Made by a program: the position numbers and the translations under genes. 6,262 nt of DNA, from assembly GCA_017621295.1 (NCBI GenBank), contig JAGATI010000155.1:1-6262 (forward strand), read 5' to 3'. The notes beneath the pieces are model-generated. The model worked only from the letters and a program-made list of their open reading frames with translations. It had not been told where the DNA came from and ran no database searches. This stretch comes from Clostridia bacterium (lineage in GTDB: Bacteria > Bacillota_A > Clostridia > TANB77 > CAG-508). Positions 1-5,856 of the stretch are shown piece after piece. Numbering within the stretch: the first letter of the stretch is position 1; the number at the start of each line of letters is the position of its first letter.

Positions 1-88
1 GCTGGATTTTTTTTATTTAATTTTGCCACCTAAAATTTAACTCATATTGTTAAAATTCATAGCCTAATTAATTTAAAAATATATAATA

Positions 89-116
89 TTGCATCAAAAA
101 AAATTTATGATAAAAT
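89..116 (+). promoter_or_regulatory. Putative promoter of the pentapeptide-repeat gene
   Basis: A TTGCAT -35-like hexamer (89-94) and a TAAAAT -10-like hexamer (111-116) are separated by 16 bp, about 45 bp upstream of the start codon. A perfect TATAAT at 117-122 could be the real -10, but then no good -35 lies at 17 bp. The stretch is almost pure A+T, so chance matches are likely. Confidence 0.4.
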
Positions 117-162
117 TATAATAAAGTTAAGATTAAATAAAAAGAAAAGGAAAATTTTTATC

Positions 163-810
163 ATGGATATATTAAAACAAATTATCATTAAATATGAATT
201 AATAAAAAAAGATAATATACAAAATGAAATAAATATAAGTAACTATAAAGAAGAGGATATATGTAATATTGAATTTAATAATTGTATAGAAAATAATATA
301 CAATTATATAAAACAGAATTTAGTAAATGCATATTTAAAAATTGTAGGATTTTAAATTCTGAATTTACAAAAAATAGTTTTACAGACATCATATTTGAAA
401 ATTGTGATTTCTCTAATACAGATTTTAGTGAATCTTATTTAGTAAGAATAACATTTATAAATTGCAAATTGGTAGGTTCAAACTTATCGAACGCTAGTTT
501 ATATAATGTAGTAATAAAAGATAGCAATTTAAACTATAGTAATCTATGTATGTCTACAATCAAAAGGGCTATGTTTGATAATACTAATTTAGTAAGTAGT
601 AGTATACAAGAAACAATATTAAAAGAAGTTAAATTTAAAGAATGTAATTTATCACTTGCAAATTTATTTAAAACAAATCTTAATGGAATAGATTTTACAA
701 CATCAAATATAGATGGAATAGTTACAGGAATTCAAGATTTAAAAGGAGCTATTGTGAATAACTATCAAGCTTTAGAGTTATCTAAATTGTTAGGAATTAT
801 TATTAAGTAA
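163..810 (+). CDS. Pentapeptide-repeat protein (right-handed quadrilateral beta-helix)
   Basis: A 215-residue protein made almost entirely of pentapeptide repeats. From Phe38 to Ile183 every fifth residue is Phe, Leu or Ile (30 positions, the only exception Glu43), with small or aliphatic residues two places before each. This is the A(N/D)LXX-type pattern that folds into a square beta-helix, here about 7.5 coils with no loop. Residues 1-35 are charged and not repetitive. The tail from about 190 (DLKGAIVN, then ALELSKLLGIIIK) resembles the C-terminal cap common in Firmicute members and, loosely, in the Qnr/McbG group. Some members of that group mimic DNA and protect gyrase, but nothing here shows that function. 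No signal peptide or membrane segment is seen, so it is probably cytoplasmic. AAAGG at 146-150 lies 12 bases before the ATG. The gene is about 20% G+C in sampled stretches and stands alone, converging on the deaminase. Family assignment is sure; function is unknown. Confidence 0.9.
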   Translation: MDILKQIIIKYELIKKDNIQNEINISNYKEEDICNIEFNNCIENNIQLYKTEFSKCIFKNCRILNSEFTKNSFTDIIFENCDFSNTDFSESYLVRITFINCKLVGSNLSNASLYNVVIKDSNLNYSNLCMSTIKRAMFDNTNLVSSSIQETILKEVKFKECNLSLANLFKTNLNGIDFTTSNIDGIVTGIQDLKGAIVNNYQALELSKLLGIIIK

Positions 811-870
811 TATATTAAGAATGTAAAATAATATATCGATTTTTTTATAAATATTAATCATTTTAACTTA

Positions 871-929
871 AAAACATGACAAAATCACATTTTTAAAATC
901 CCAAAACGTGATTTTGCCACGTTTTGGGA
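871..929. repeat. Nested inverted repeat in the convergent intergenic gap
   Basis: Two overlapping palindromes share one arm. The inner one is a perfect 12-bp stem, 899-910 with 918-929, loop 911-917; its core is CCCAAAACGTG. The outer one pairs 871-893 with 903-925 (20 of 23 positions) around a 9-base loop. Its three mismatches are A opposite C on the plus strand, which become G-U wobbles on the minus strand, so minus-strand RNA could form a 23-bp hairpin. The two folds exclude each other. There is no good U-run after either, so it is a poor terminator. It could be a MITE or REP-like repeat, or a relic of one; only one copy lies in this window. Confidence 0.65.
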
Positions 930-967
930 CTGACACTAAAATAAGTTTATAATAAATATAAAAATAT

Positions 968-995
968 AAAAAAAATGTGAAATATCACTATTTCA
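968..995 (-). terminator. Intrinsic terminator of the dCMP deaminase gene
   Basis: Read on the minus strand, TGAAATA (995-989) pairs perfectly with TATTTCA (984-978) around a GTGA loop, which is of the stable GNRA type. One spacer C and an A are followed by eight Ts (975-968). It lies about 47 bp past the deaminase stop codon. The stem is A+T-rich and only 7 bp, but the shape and U-run are classic. Confidence 0.75.
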
Positions 996-1041
996 TAATA
1001 TTAAGTAAAGTCACAAAATATGTTTATATTTTTAGTAATTC

Positions 1042-1533
1042 TCAATAAGTTATTTTACCATTTAATAAATCATCATTATCTATCCAATCATTAACTAATA
1101 TTTCTTCATATTTTGATTTATCTATTCTCACATATACTTTTTCTATACCAGAATTAATAATTAGTTTTCTACACATTTGACAGGGCTTAGCACCTTCTTC
1201 ATAGTTATTTGTATCTTTTCTAATTCCAACTAAATACATAGAACCACCAATCATATCTTTACGAGCAGCACTAAGCATAGCATTTTGCTCTGCATGAACA
1301 CTTCTACAAGCATCATATCCGCCATGTCTTACATCAGGATAAAATTTCTTTTTTACACAATATCCTAAATCTAAACAATTTTTTCTATTTCTTGGTGCAC
1401 CAGAGTAACCAGTAGATATAATTTCATCATTTTTTACTATAATACAACCATAGTTTTTTCTAAGACATGTTCCTCTTTCTAAAATAGTTTCTGCTATATC
1501 TAAATAATAATTTATTTTATCTATTCTATCCAT
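1042..1533 (-). CDS. comEB: dCMP deaminase (ComEB-type, zinc-dependent)
   Basis: A 163-residue member of the cytidine/deoxycytidylate deaminase family. It should convert dCMP to dUMP, feeding thymidylate synthesis, in the cytoplasm. The catalytic signature is complete: His80-Ala-Glu82 (zinc ligand and proton-shuttling Glu) and Pro117-Cys118-x-x-Cys121 (the two other zinc ligands). The N-terminal half has the family features GTC(L)RKNYG and STGYSGAPRN. Cys23, Cys53, Cys59 and Cys76 are candidates for the second, structural zinc site of dCMP deaminases; that is inference. Length fits the short bacterial ComEB group. The start is supported by AAGGGG (minus strand, 1545-1540) six bases upstream, behind a strong promoter. 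The gene is monocistronic, with its own terminator. The symbol follows the Bacillus homologue found in a competence operon; no competence gene is seen here, so the role is probably pyrimidine salvage. Confidence 0.93.
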   Translation of the reverse strand: MDRIDKINYYLDIAETILERGTCLRKNYGCIIVKNDEIISTGYSGAPRNRKNCLDLGYCVKKKFYPDVRHGGYDACRSVHAEQNAMLSAARKDMIGGSMYLVGIRKDTNNYEEGAKPCQMCRKLIINSGIEKVYVRIDKSKYEEILVNDWIDNDDLLNGKITY

Positions 1534-1569
1534 ATATAACCCCTTAAATGTTATTAATTAATTTGTAAT

Positions 1570-1598
1570 ATATTAACACAAAAAGGCATTTTGGTCAA
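1570..1598 (-). promoter_or_regulatory. Sigma-A-type promoter of the dCMP deaminase gene
   Basis: On the minus strand TTGACC (1598-1593) and TAATAT (1575-1570) are spaced by exactly 17 bp. Transcription would begin near 1563, leaving a leader of about 30 bases that contains the AAGGGG ribosome binding site. This is one of the best promoter matches in the window. Confidence 0.75.
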
Positions 1599-1639
1599 AT
1601 TTGAATAAAAACAACAGTACACAATATACTTACATGTAA

Positions 1640-1758
1640 ATAAATAGTATTTATTCTATTAAATTTGTAGTAATAGCAGAAAGACCATATAGACCAGATC
1701 ATGATTTTCAAGTATAAAGAAATAGTTGAATATACTGTATATATTTAATAAATTATAG
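1640..1758 (+). pseudogene. Possible decayed coding remnant
   Basis: The gap between the deaminase promoter and the next terminator has no intact gene. An open stretch at 1640-1714 has no start codon, but its last part (from 1661) reads KFVVIAERPYRPDHDFQV, with codons typical of this genome (AGA, CCA, GAT). Just after its TAA, another frame continues as YKEIVEYTVYI to a TAA near 1750, as if one base had been lost. This could be the tail of a degraded gene, but it is short and I cannot assign a family. Chance is a real alternative. Confidence 0.2.
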
Positions 1759-1788
1759 AAAAATCCCCACCGACATAGTGTGGTGGGG
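1759..1788 (-). terminator. Strong intrinsic terminator of the cysteine-rich small gene
   Basis: On the minus strand CCCCACC (1788-1782) pairs with GGTGGGG (1771-1765). Inside it ACA pairs with TGT across one bulged base, and the tri-loop is CTA. An A and five Ts (1764-1759) follow. The stem is far more G+C-rich than the surroundings and lies about 20 bp past the stop codon of the 1808-2059 gene. Confidence 0.88.
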
Positions 1789-1807
1789 AGAAGGTGTGTA
1801 TTGCTGT

Positions 1808-2059
1808 CTAATCAACCTGAGGATTCATCAGCTCAATACTTCTTTTGTGCATTAATTCTGTCAAGAGCTTGTTTACCATCAAGTCTGTTTCTTCATCAGA
1901 ACGTCCAAGCATTTTGGAAGCAGTTGTTATATTGCTACTCAAAATATTGAACATATTGTAGAATCCGTCTAGGCTTGCGTAAAAACTCTGCCTAATCCGA
2001 CAGTTCTCACGACAAGAGCAAACAGAACATTTTGGCTGTTCTTTACATTTTGACAACAT
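1808..2059 (-). CDS. Small cysteine-rich protein of unknown function
   Basis: An 83-residue protein that I do not recognise. The first 20 residues hold five cysteines: Cys5, Cys11, Cys14, Cys16 and Cys20 (C-x5-C-x2-C-x-C-x3-C). This spacing could bind zinc or an iron-sulfur cluster. Residues 24-75 look helical, with a charged stretch GRSDEETDL. No signal peptide or membrane segment is seen. The ATG at 2059 is chosen because AAAGGAG lies 11 bases before it and the promoter -10 (2102-2097) sits inside the upstream extension of the frame, so a start at 2125 would not be transcribed. Codons such as CGT, CGG, AGG, CTC and CTG, with about 37% G+C by hand count, contrast with neighbours that mostly use AGA and TTA. 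With its own promoter and terminator it looks like an independently acquired gene. It is real with good confidence; function is open. Confidence 0.75.
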   Translation of the reverse strand: MLSKCKEQPKCSVCSCRENCRIRQSFYASLDGFYNMFNILSSNITTASKMLGRSDEETDLMVNKLLTELMHKRSIELMNPQVD

Positions 2060-2070
2060 TTTCTTTTTCA

Positions 2071-2077
2071 CTCCTTT
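2071..2077 (-). promoter_or_regulatory. Ribosome binding site that fixes the start of the cysteine-rich gene
   Basis: AAAGGAG on the minus strand (2077-2071), 11 bases before the ATG at 2059-2057. It excludes the longer 105-residue reading from 2125. A GTG at 2071-2069 touches this site and is too close to be used. Confidence 0.75.
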
Positions 2078-2096
2078 ACAATATAATATGTAAAAT

Positions 2097-2125
2097 ATTA
2101 TACAACAATTTACATAAAAAAGCAA
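2097..2125 (-). promoter_or_regulatory. Promoter of the cysteine-rich small gene
   Basis: On the minus strand TTGCTT (2125-2120) and a perfect TATAAT (2102-2097) are 17 bp apart. Transcription should begin near 2090, about 30 bases before the ATG, with the ribosome binding site in the leader. Confidence 0.75.
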
Positions 2126-2217
2126 TCCTTATACAATCAATACATTAAAATTTTAAACATGGACTTTAAATTCTAATTAAAATAATATTGAAAATACCTA
2201 TTAAACCAAAAAATATC

Positions 2218-2246
2218 TTGTACTTTTAGCAATTTCCTTATATAAT
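2218..2246 (+). promoter_or_regulatory. Promoter of the pta-ackA-ackA operon
   Basis: TTGTAC (2218-2223) and a perfect TATAAT (2241-2246) are 17 bp apart. The start of transcription would be near 2253, leaving a short leader of about 27 bases. No operator or riboswitch is visible; the gap to the divergent promoter (2126-2217) is plain A+T-rich sequence. Confidence 0.8.
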
Positions 2247-2265
2247 GTTAAAGACATAAAAGAGA

Positions 2266-2271
2266 AAGGAG
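2266..2271 (+). promoter_or_regulatory. Ribosome binding site that decides the pta start
   Basis: AAGGAG at 2266-2271 is only 2 bases from the first ATG (2274) but 8 bases from the second in-frame ATG (2280). The normal spacing favours 2280, which also gives the N-terminus MSFIETIK typical of the family. Confidence 0.8.
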
Positions 2272-2279
2272 AAATGAAT

Positions 2280-3275
2280 ATGTCTTTTATAGAAACAATA
2301 AAACATAGAGCAAAACAAGATATAAAAACAATTGTTCTTCCAGAAGGAAATAATATAAGAACAATAGAAGCGGCTAAAATAGCTTTAGAAGAAGGATATG
2401 CCAATATAATACTAATTGGTAAACAAGAAGAAATAACAAAAATGGCAAATGAACATAATTTTGATATTTCAAATGCACAAATTATAAATCCAGCAGATAG
2501 CGAAAATTATGAAGAATTTGTACAAGCTTTTTATGAACTTAGAAAGAACAAAGGAATGACTATAGAAAAAGCAAAAGAATTAATTAAAGATGAAACATAT
2601 TTTGGAATGATGATGGTAAAACAAGGCTTAGCAGATGGATTAGTATCAGGTGCAGTTCATTCTACAGCAGATACTTTAAGGCCTGCACTTCAAATATTAA
2701 AAACAGCGCCAGGTACAAAACTTGTTTCAGCCTTTTTCTTAATGGTAGTTCCAAATTGTGAATATGGAGAAGATGGAGCATTTGTTTTTTCTGACTCAGG
2801 ATTAAATGAATATCCAGATGCTGATAGCTTATCTGAAATTGCTATTGCATCTAGTAGAAGCTTCGAACAATTGGTTGGTAAACAATCAAAAGTAGCAATG
2901 CTTTCATATTCTACATATGGAAGTGCTCATTCTCCACTTACAGAAAAAGTAGTAGAAGCGACTAAAATATTAAAAGAAAAGATGCCAGACTTAATTTGTG
3001 ATGGAGAATTACAATTAGATGCTGCAATAATTCCAGAAATAGCAGAAAGAAAAGCTCCTGGAAGTCCATTAGCTGGAAAAGCAAATACATTAATATTCCC
3101 AGACTTAGATGCTGGTAATATTGGATATAAATTAGTACAGCGTTTAGCAAAAGCAGAAGCTTATGGTCCTTTATGCCAAGGAATAGCAAAACCTGTAAAT
3201 GATTTATCAAGAGGATGTTCAAGCCAAGATATTGCAGGTGTAATTGCCATAACAGCTGTGCAAGCACAAGAATAG
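2280..3275 (+). CDS. pta: Phosphate acetyltransferase (phosphotransacetylase)
   Basis: A 331-residue single-domain Pta that interconverts acetyl-CoA plus phosphate and acetyl phosphate plus CoA in the cytoplasm. Family marks in order: VLPEG near residue 20, ADGLVSGAVHSTADTLRPAL, SYSTYGSAHSP, and the C-terminal block GPLCQGIAKPVNDLSRGC. Ser310, Arg311 and Asp317 match the active-site Ser309, Arg310 and Asp316 of the Methanosarcina thermophila enzyme in identity and spacing. Length is typical of the short class lacking the regulatory N-terminal domains of the E. coli type. The preferred start is the second ATG, because of the ribosome binding site spacing. The 56-bp gap to the first ackA has no terminator, so the genes are co-transcribed and supply acetate kinase with its substrate. 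The gene is complete and intact. Confidence 0.97.
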   Translation: MSFIETIKHRAKQDIKTIVLPEGNNIRTIEAAKIALEEGYANIILIGKQEEITKMANEHNFDISNAQIINPADSENYEEFVQAFYELRKNKGMTIEKAKELIKDETYFGMMMVKQGLADGLVSGAVHSTADTLRPALQILKTAPGTKLVSAFFLMVVPNCEYGEDGAFVFSDSGLNEYPDADSLSEIAIASSRSFEQLVGKQSKVAMLSYSTYGSAHSPLTEKVVEATKILKEKMPDLICDGELQLDAAIIPEIAERKAPGSPLAGKANTLIFPDLDAGNIGYKLVQRLAKAEAYGPLCQGIAKPVNDLSRGCSSQDIAGVIAITAVQAQE

Positions 3276-3331
3276 TATTTGCAAAAAGTAATACATATTC
3301 TTTTAAAATTTAATAAAATGGGGTAGTTAAT

Positions 3332-4558
3332 ATGAAGATACTAGTATTAAACAGTGGAAGTTCATCTTTAAAATATCAACTAATAGATATGGAAAAAGAA
3401 GAAGTCCTAGCAAAAGGTAATTATGAAAGAATAGGACAATATAATTCCTTTTTAACACATAAGGTAAGAGGTGAAAAACATAATTTTGAAAAACCCGCTT
3501 CTAACCATGAGAAAGCAATAAAATTTGTTTTAGACAGGCTTTTGAGTAAACAATATGGTGTTATTAAATCTGTAGATGAAATAGATGGAGTTGGACATAG
3601 AATAGTTCATGGTGGCGAAAGATTTACAAAACCTGTAGTAATAACTGATGAAGTAATAGAAGGAATAAAAGACTGTATAGAACTTGCACCATTACATAAT
3701 CCAGCAGCTATTTTAGGAATAGAAGCTTGTTTAAATGTAATGCCAGGAAAAACAAATGTAGCAGTATTTGATACATCATTTCATCAAACAATGCCTGAAG
3801 AGACATATATATATCCAATACCATATAAATATTATGAAAAATATAAAATACGTAAATATGGTTTCCATGGAGTATCACATGAATATGTAGCAAATAGAGT
3901 AGCAGAAATTGTAGGAAAACCTATAGAAGAATTAAAAATTATAAATTGCCATTTAGGTCAAGGTGCTAGTGTATGTGCAATAAAAAATGGTAAGTCTATA
4001 GACACAAGTATGGGATTTACACCACTTCGGTCGGAATTCCTATGGGAACAAGAAGCGGTGATATGGACCCATCTGTAGTTACATATATAGCTAAATTAAG
4101 AAATCACACTCCAGAAGAAATGGATGAAATATTAAATAAAAAATCTGGTGTTTATGGTATATCTGAAGTATCTGTAGATTTTAGAGATATAGAATCAGAA
4201 TATGCTGAAGGAAATCATAAGGCTATTATGGCTTTAGAAAACTTTGCATATCAAGTAGCTCGGGTGTGTAGCCAAATACGCTGTGTCTATGGGTGGATTT
4301 GATATATTAACATTTACAGCAGGTGTTGGTGAAAAAGGACCAGAATCGAGAGAGAAAATTTGTTCTTATTTAAAATTTTTAGGTGTAGATATAGATTTAG
4401 AGAAAAATAAAATAAGAAATCAAGAAGTAAAGATATCAAGTGAAAATTCTAAGATAGAAGTTCATGTTGTTCCTACAAATGAAGAGCTTTTAATTGCGAG
4501 GAGAACTTTGGAGAAGATAAAAATATGTATCAGTATAGTATCAAGAAAGGAAGTATAA
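3332..4558 (+). pseudogene. ackA: Acetate kinase, first copy, broken by frameshifts
   Basis: An acetate kinase read in three pieces: 3332-4027 (frame A), about 4033-4260 (frame B) and about 4262-4558 (frame A again). The first piece is normal: [10 protein letters not shown] with Asn7, GHRIVHGGE with Arg90, [18 protein letters not shown] and CHLGQGAS. After TPL the text CTTCGGTCGGAATT has two more bases than the intact copy, and that frame stops at TAG 4076-4078, giving 248 residues. Undoing this restores [16 protein letters not shown] third extra base near 4261 (GCTCGGGTGT) must be removed to reach AKYAVSMGGFDILTFTAGVGE and PTNEELLIAR. The three insertions total +3, so a repaired protein would have 407 residues, with an 11-residue tail beyond the usual end. 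As written, the product lacks the transition-state Arg and the C-terminal domain. Either a real pseudogene or sequencing error; the start follows GGGG (3320-3323). Confidence 0.88.
4545..4553 (+). promoter_or_regulatory. Ribosome binding site of the intact ackA, inside the end of the broken copy
   Basis: GAAAGGAAG at 4545-4553 overlaps the last codons of the broken copy and lies about 8 bases before the ATG at 4561. It supports that ATG over the in-frame one at 4525, which has no such site and would add 12 residues foreign to the family. Confidence 0.75.
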
Positions 4559-4560
4559 GT

Positions 4561-5751
4561 ATGAAAATTTTAGTATTAAATTGTGGAAGTTCATCTTTAA
4601 AATATCAATTAATGGATATGAATGATGAATCTGTAATGGCAAAAGGATATTATGAAAGAATAGGTCAAGATAATTCTTTTTTAACACATAAAGTAAATGG
4701 AGAAAAATATGTTATTAATAAGGCAGTACCTACACATAATGAAGCAATAAGTATTGTTATAGAACAATTAACTAATAAAGATTATGGAGTAATTAATAGT
4801 TTAGATGAAATAGATGGAATAGGACATAGAATAGTACATGGTGGAGAGAAATTTAAAGAATCTGTTTTAGTTACAGATGAAGTAATAGAAGGAATTAGAG
4901 AATGTGCAGATTTAGCACCAGTACATAACCCAGGAGCATTAATGGGAATAGAAGCATGTAAAAAATTAATGCCTGGTAAAAAAATGGTTACTGTATTTGA
5001 TACAGCATTCCATCAAACAATTAAAGAAGAAAGATATTTATATCCTATACCTTATAGATATTATGATAAATTTAAAGTTCGTAAATATGGTTTCCATGGA
5101 ACAAGTCATTCTTATGTATCAAAAAGAGTAGCAGAAGTTATGGGAAAAAATGTAGAAGACTTAAAAACTATTGTTTGTCATATAGGTCAAGGTGCATCTT
5201 TATGTGCAGTACAAGGAGGGAAATCTGTAGATACTAGTATGGGATTAACACCACTTGGCGGAATTATGATGTGTGCTAGAAGCGGAGATTTAGACCCATC
5301 TATAGTTACATTCTTAATGAAAAAAGAAGGTTTATCATCAGATGAAATGGATAAAATATTAAACAAAGAATCAGGTGCTTTTGGAATATCAGGAATATCA
5401 CCAGATATAAGAGATATAGAAGCTGAAGCAGAAAAAGGAAATAAAAAAGCTGAGCTTGCTTTAAAAGCATATGATTTGAATATAGCCCAATATATAGCAA
5501 AACATGCTGTTTCTATGGGTGGTGTAGATGTTATAGTATTTACAGCAGGTGTAGGTGAAAACCAAAAAAATAGAAGAATGGGTATATGTAACCATTTAAG
5601 TTTTATGGGATTAGAATTAGATGCTAAGAAAAATGAAGTAAGAAGTGAAGAAGCGGAAATATCTAGCCCAAATTCTACTATAAAAGCATATGTAATTCCT
5701 ACAAATGAGGAATTGGTAATAGCAAGAGATACTTTAAATTTAGTAAAATAA
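4561..5751 (+). CDS. ackA: Acetate kinase, second copy, intact
   Basis: A 396-residue acetate kinase of the ASKHA fold, making ATP and acetate from acetyl phosphate and ADP (reversible), in the cytoplasm. Catalytic residues of the M. thermophila enzyme are all found: Asn7 (LNCGSSSLKY), Arg90 (GHRIVHGGE), Asp147 (VFDTAFHQT), His179 (KYGFHGTSH), His207 (CHIGQGAS), Arg240 (ARSGDLDPS) and the Glu of PTNEEL (383/384). The glycine-rich FTAGVGEN binds nucleotide. Length is the family norm, so nothing is missing. One oddity is MMCARSGD where most family members, and the broken copy, have MGTRSGD. It starts two bases after the stop of the broken copy and ends in a strong terminator, closing the pta operon. 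It is about 67% identical (155 of 232, ungapped hand count) to the broken copy before the frameshift. It is probably the working enzyme of the pair. Confidence 0.97.
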   Translation: MKILVLNCGSSSLKYQLMDMNDESVMAKGYYERIGQDNSFLTHKVNGEKYVINKAVPTHNEAISIVIEQLTNKDYGVINSLDEIDGIGHRIVHGGEKFKESVLVTDEVIEGIRECADLAPVHNPGALMGIEACKKLMPGKKMVTVFDTAFHQTIKEERYLYPIPYRYYDKFKVRKYGFHGTSHSYVSKRVAEVMGKNVEDLKTIVCHIGQGASLCAVQGGKSVDTSMGLTPLGGIMMCARSGDLDPSIVTFLMKKEGLSSDEMDKILNKESGAFGISGISPDIRDIEAEAEKGNKKAELALKAYDLNIAQYIAKHAVSMGGVDVIVFTAGVGENQKNRRMGICNHLSFMGLELDAKKNEVRSEEAEISSPNSTIKAYVIPTNEELVIARDTLNLVK

Positions 5752-5755
5752 ATAG

Positions 5756-5806
5756 GTAAAAAAGAATGTAACAAAATTGTAATATAATTGTTACATTCTT
5801 TTTTAC
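5756..5806 (+). terminator. Terminator of the pta-ackA operon
   Basis: A perfect 19-bp inverted repeat pairs 5756-5774 with 5788-5806 around a 13-base loop; the core is GAATGTAACAA / TTGTTACATTC. The outer arms are six As and six Ts, giving the U-run when read from ackA. It starts five bases past the ackA stop. Because of the A-run on the left arm it may work in both directions, but no gene faces it from the right. Confidence 0.85.
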
Positions 5807-5821
5807 TTATTATGTTATAAT
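5791..5821 (+). promoter_or_regulatory. Extended -10 promoter of the membrane-protein gene
   Basis: TGTTATAAT (5813-5821) is a perfect extended -10 (TG, one base, TATAAT). The only -35-like match, TTACAT (5791-5796), is 19 bp away and lies in the right arm of the preceding terminator, so the extended -10 probably does most of the work. The start of transcription would be near 5828. Confidence 0.6.
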
Positions 5822-5856
5822 ACTATAGAGATGTTATTTATGCTAAGGAGGAAGAT

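Noticed and set aside
1..18. GCTGG followed by eight Ts at the left edge, possibly the last arm of a terminator from an upstream gene.
   Set aside because: The left arm would lie outside the window, so the hairpin cannot be tested.
163..810. Quinolone resistance (Qnr-like) function for the pentapeptide protein.
   Set aside because: Only the fold and a loose C-terminal resemblance are shared. The loops important in Qnr are absent, and most pentapeptide proteins do other or unknown things.
811..850. Possible terminator of the pentapeptide gene (AAAAT and ATTTTTTT around 825-847).
   Set aside because: The stem would be only about five A-T pairs with a loose loop. The T-run is real, but the hairpin is too weak to call.
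900..930. The string TCCCAAAAC and its partner GTTTTGGGAC resemble the end of some type II-A CRISPR repeats.
   Set aside because: There is a single palindrome, no repeat-spacer periodicity, and no cas gene or tracrRNA-like sequence. A 9-10 base match is easily chance.
2060..2125. A longer N-terminus for the cysteine-rich protein, with a hydrophobic stretch that might pass for a signal peptide.
   Set aside because: The promoter -10 lies inside this stretch and a good ribosome binding site precedes the later ATG. The hydrophobic residues come from translating A+T-rich promoter DNA.
3276..3331. Internal promoter between pta and the first ackA (TTGCAA at 3279-3284, TAAAAT at 3304-3309).
   Set aside because: The 19-bp spacing and A+T-rich context make it weak. 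Co-transcription from the pta promoter explains expression.
4025..4045. Programmed ribosomal frameshifting in the first ackA copy.
   Set aside because: There is no slippery heptamer or downstream stem, two separate shifts would be needed, and AckA is not known to use recoding. Mutation or sequencing error explains it better.
5187..5774. A long open frame on the minus strand opposite the second ackA.
   Set aside because: It is antisense to a clearly conserved gene, has no family features, and its length follows from the codon bias of ackA.
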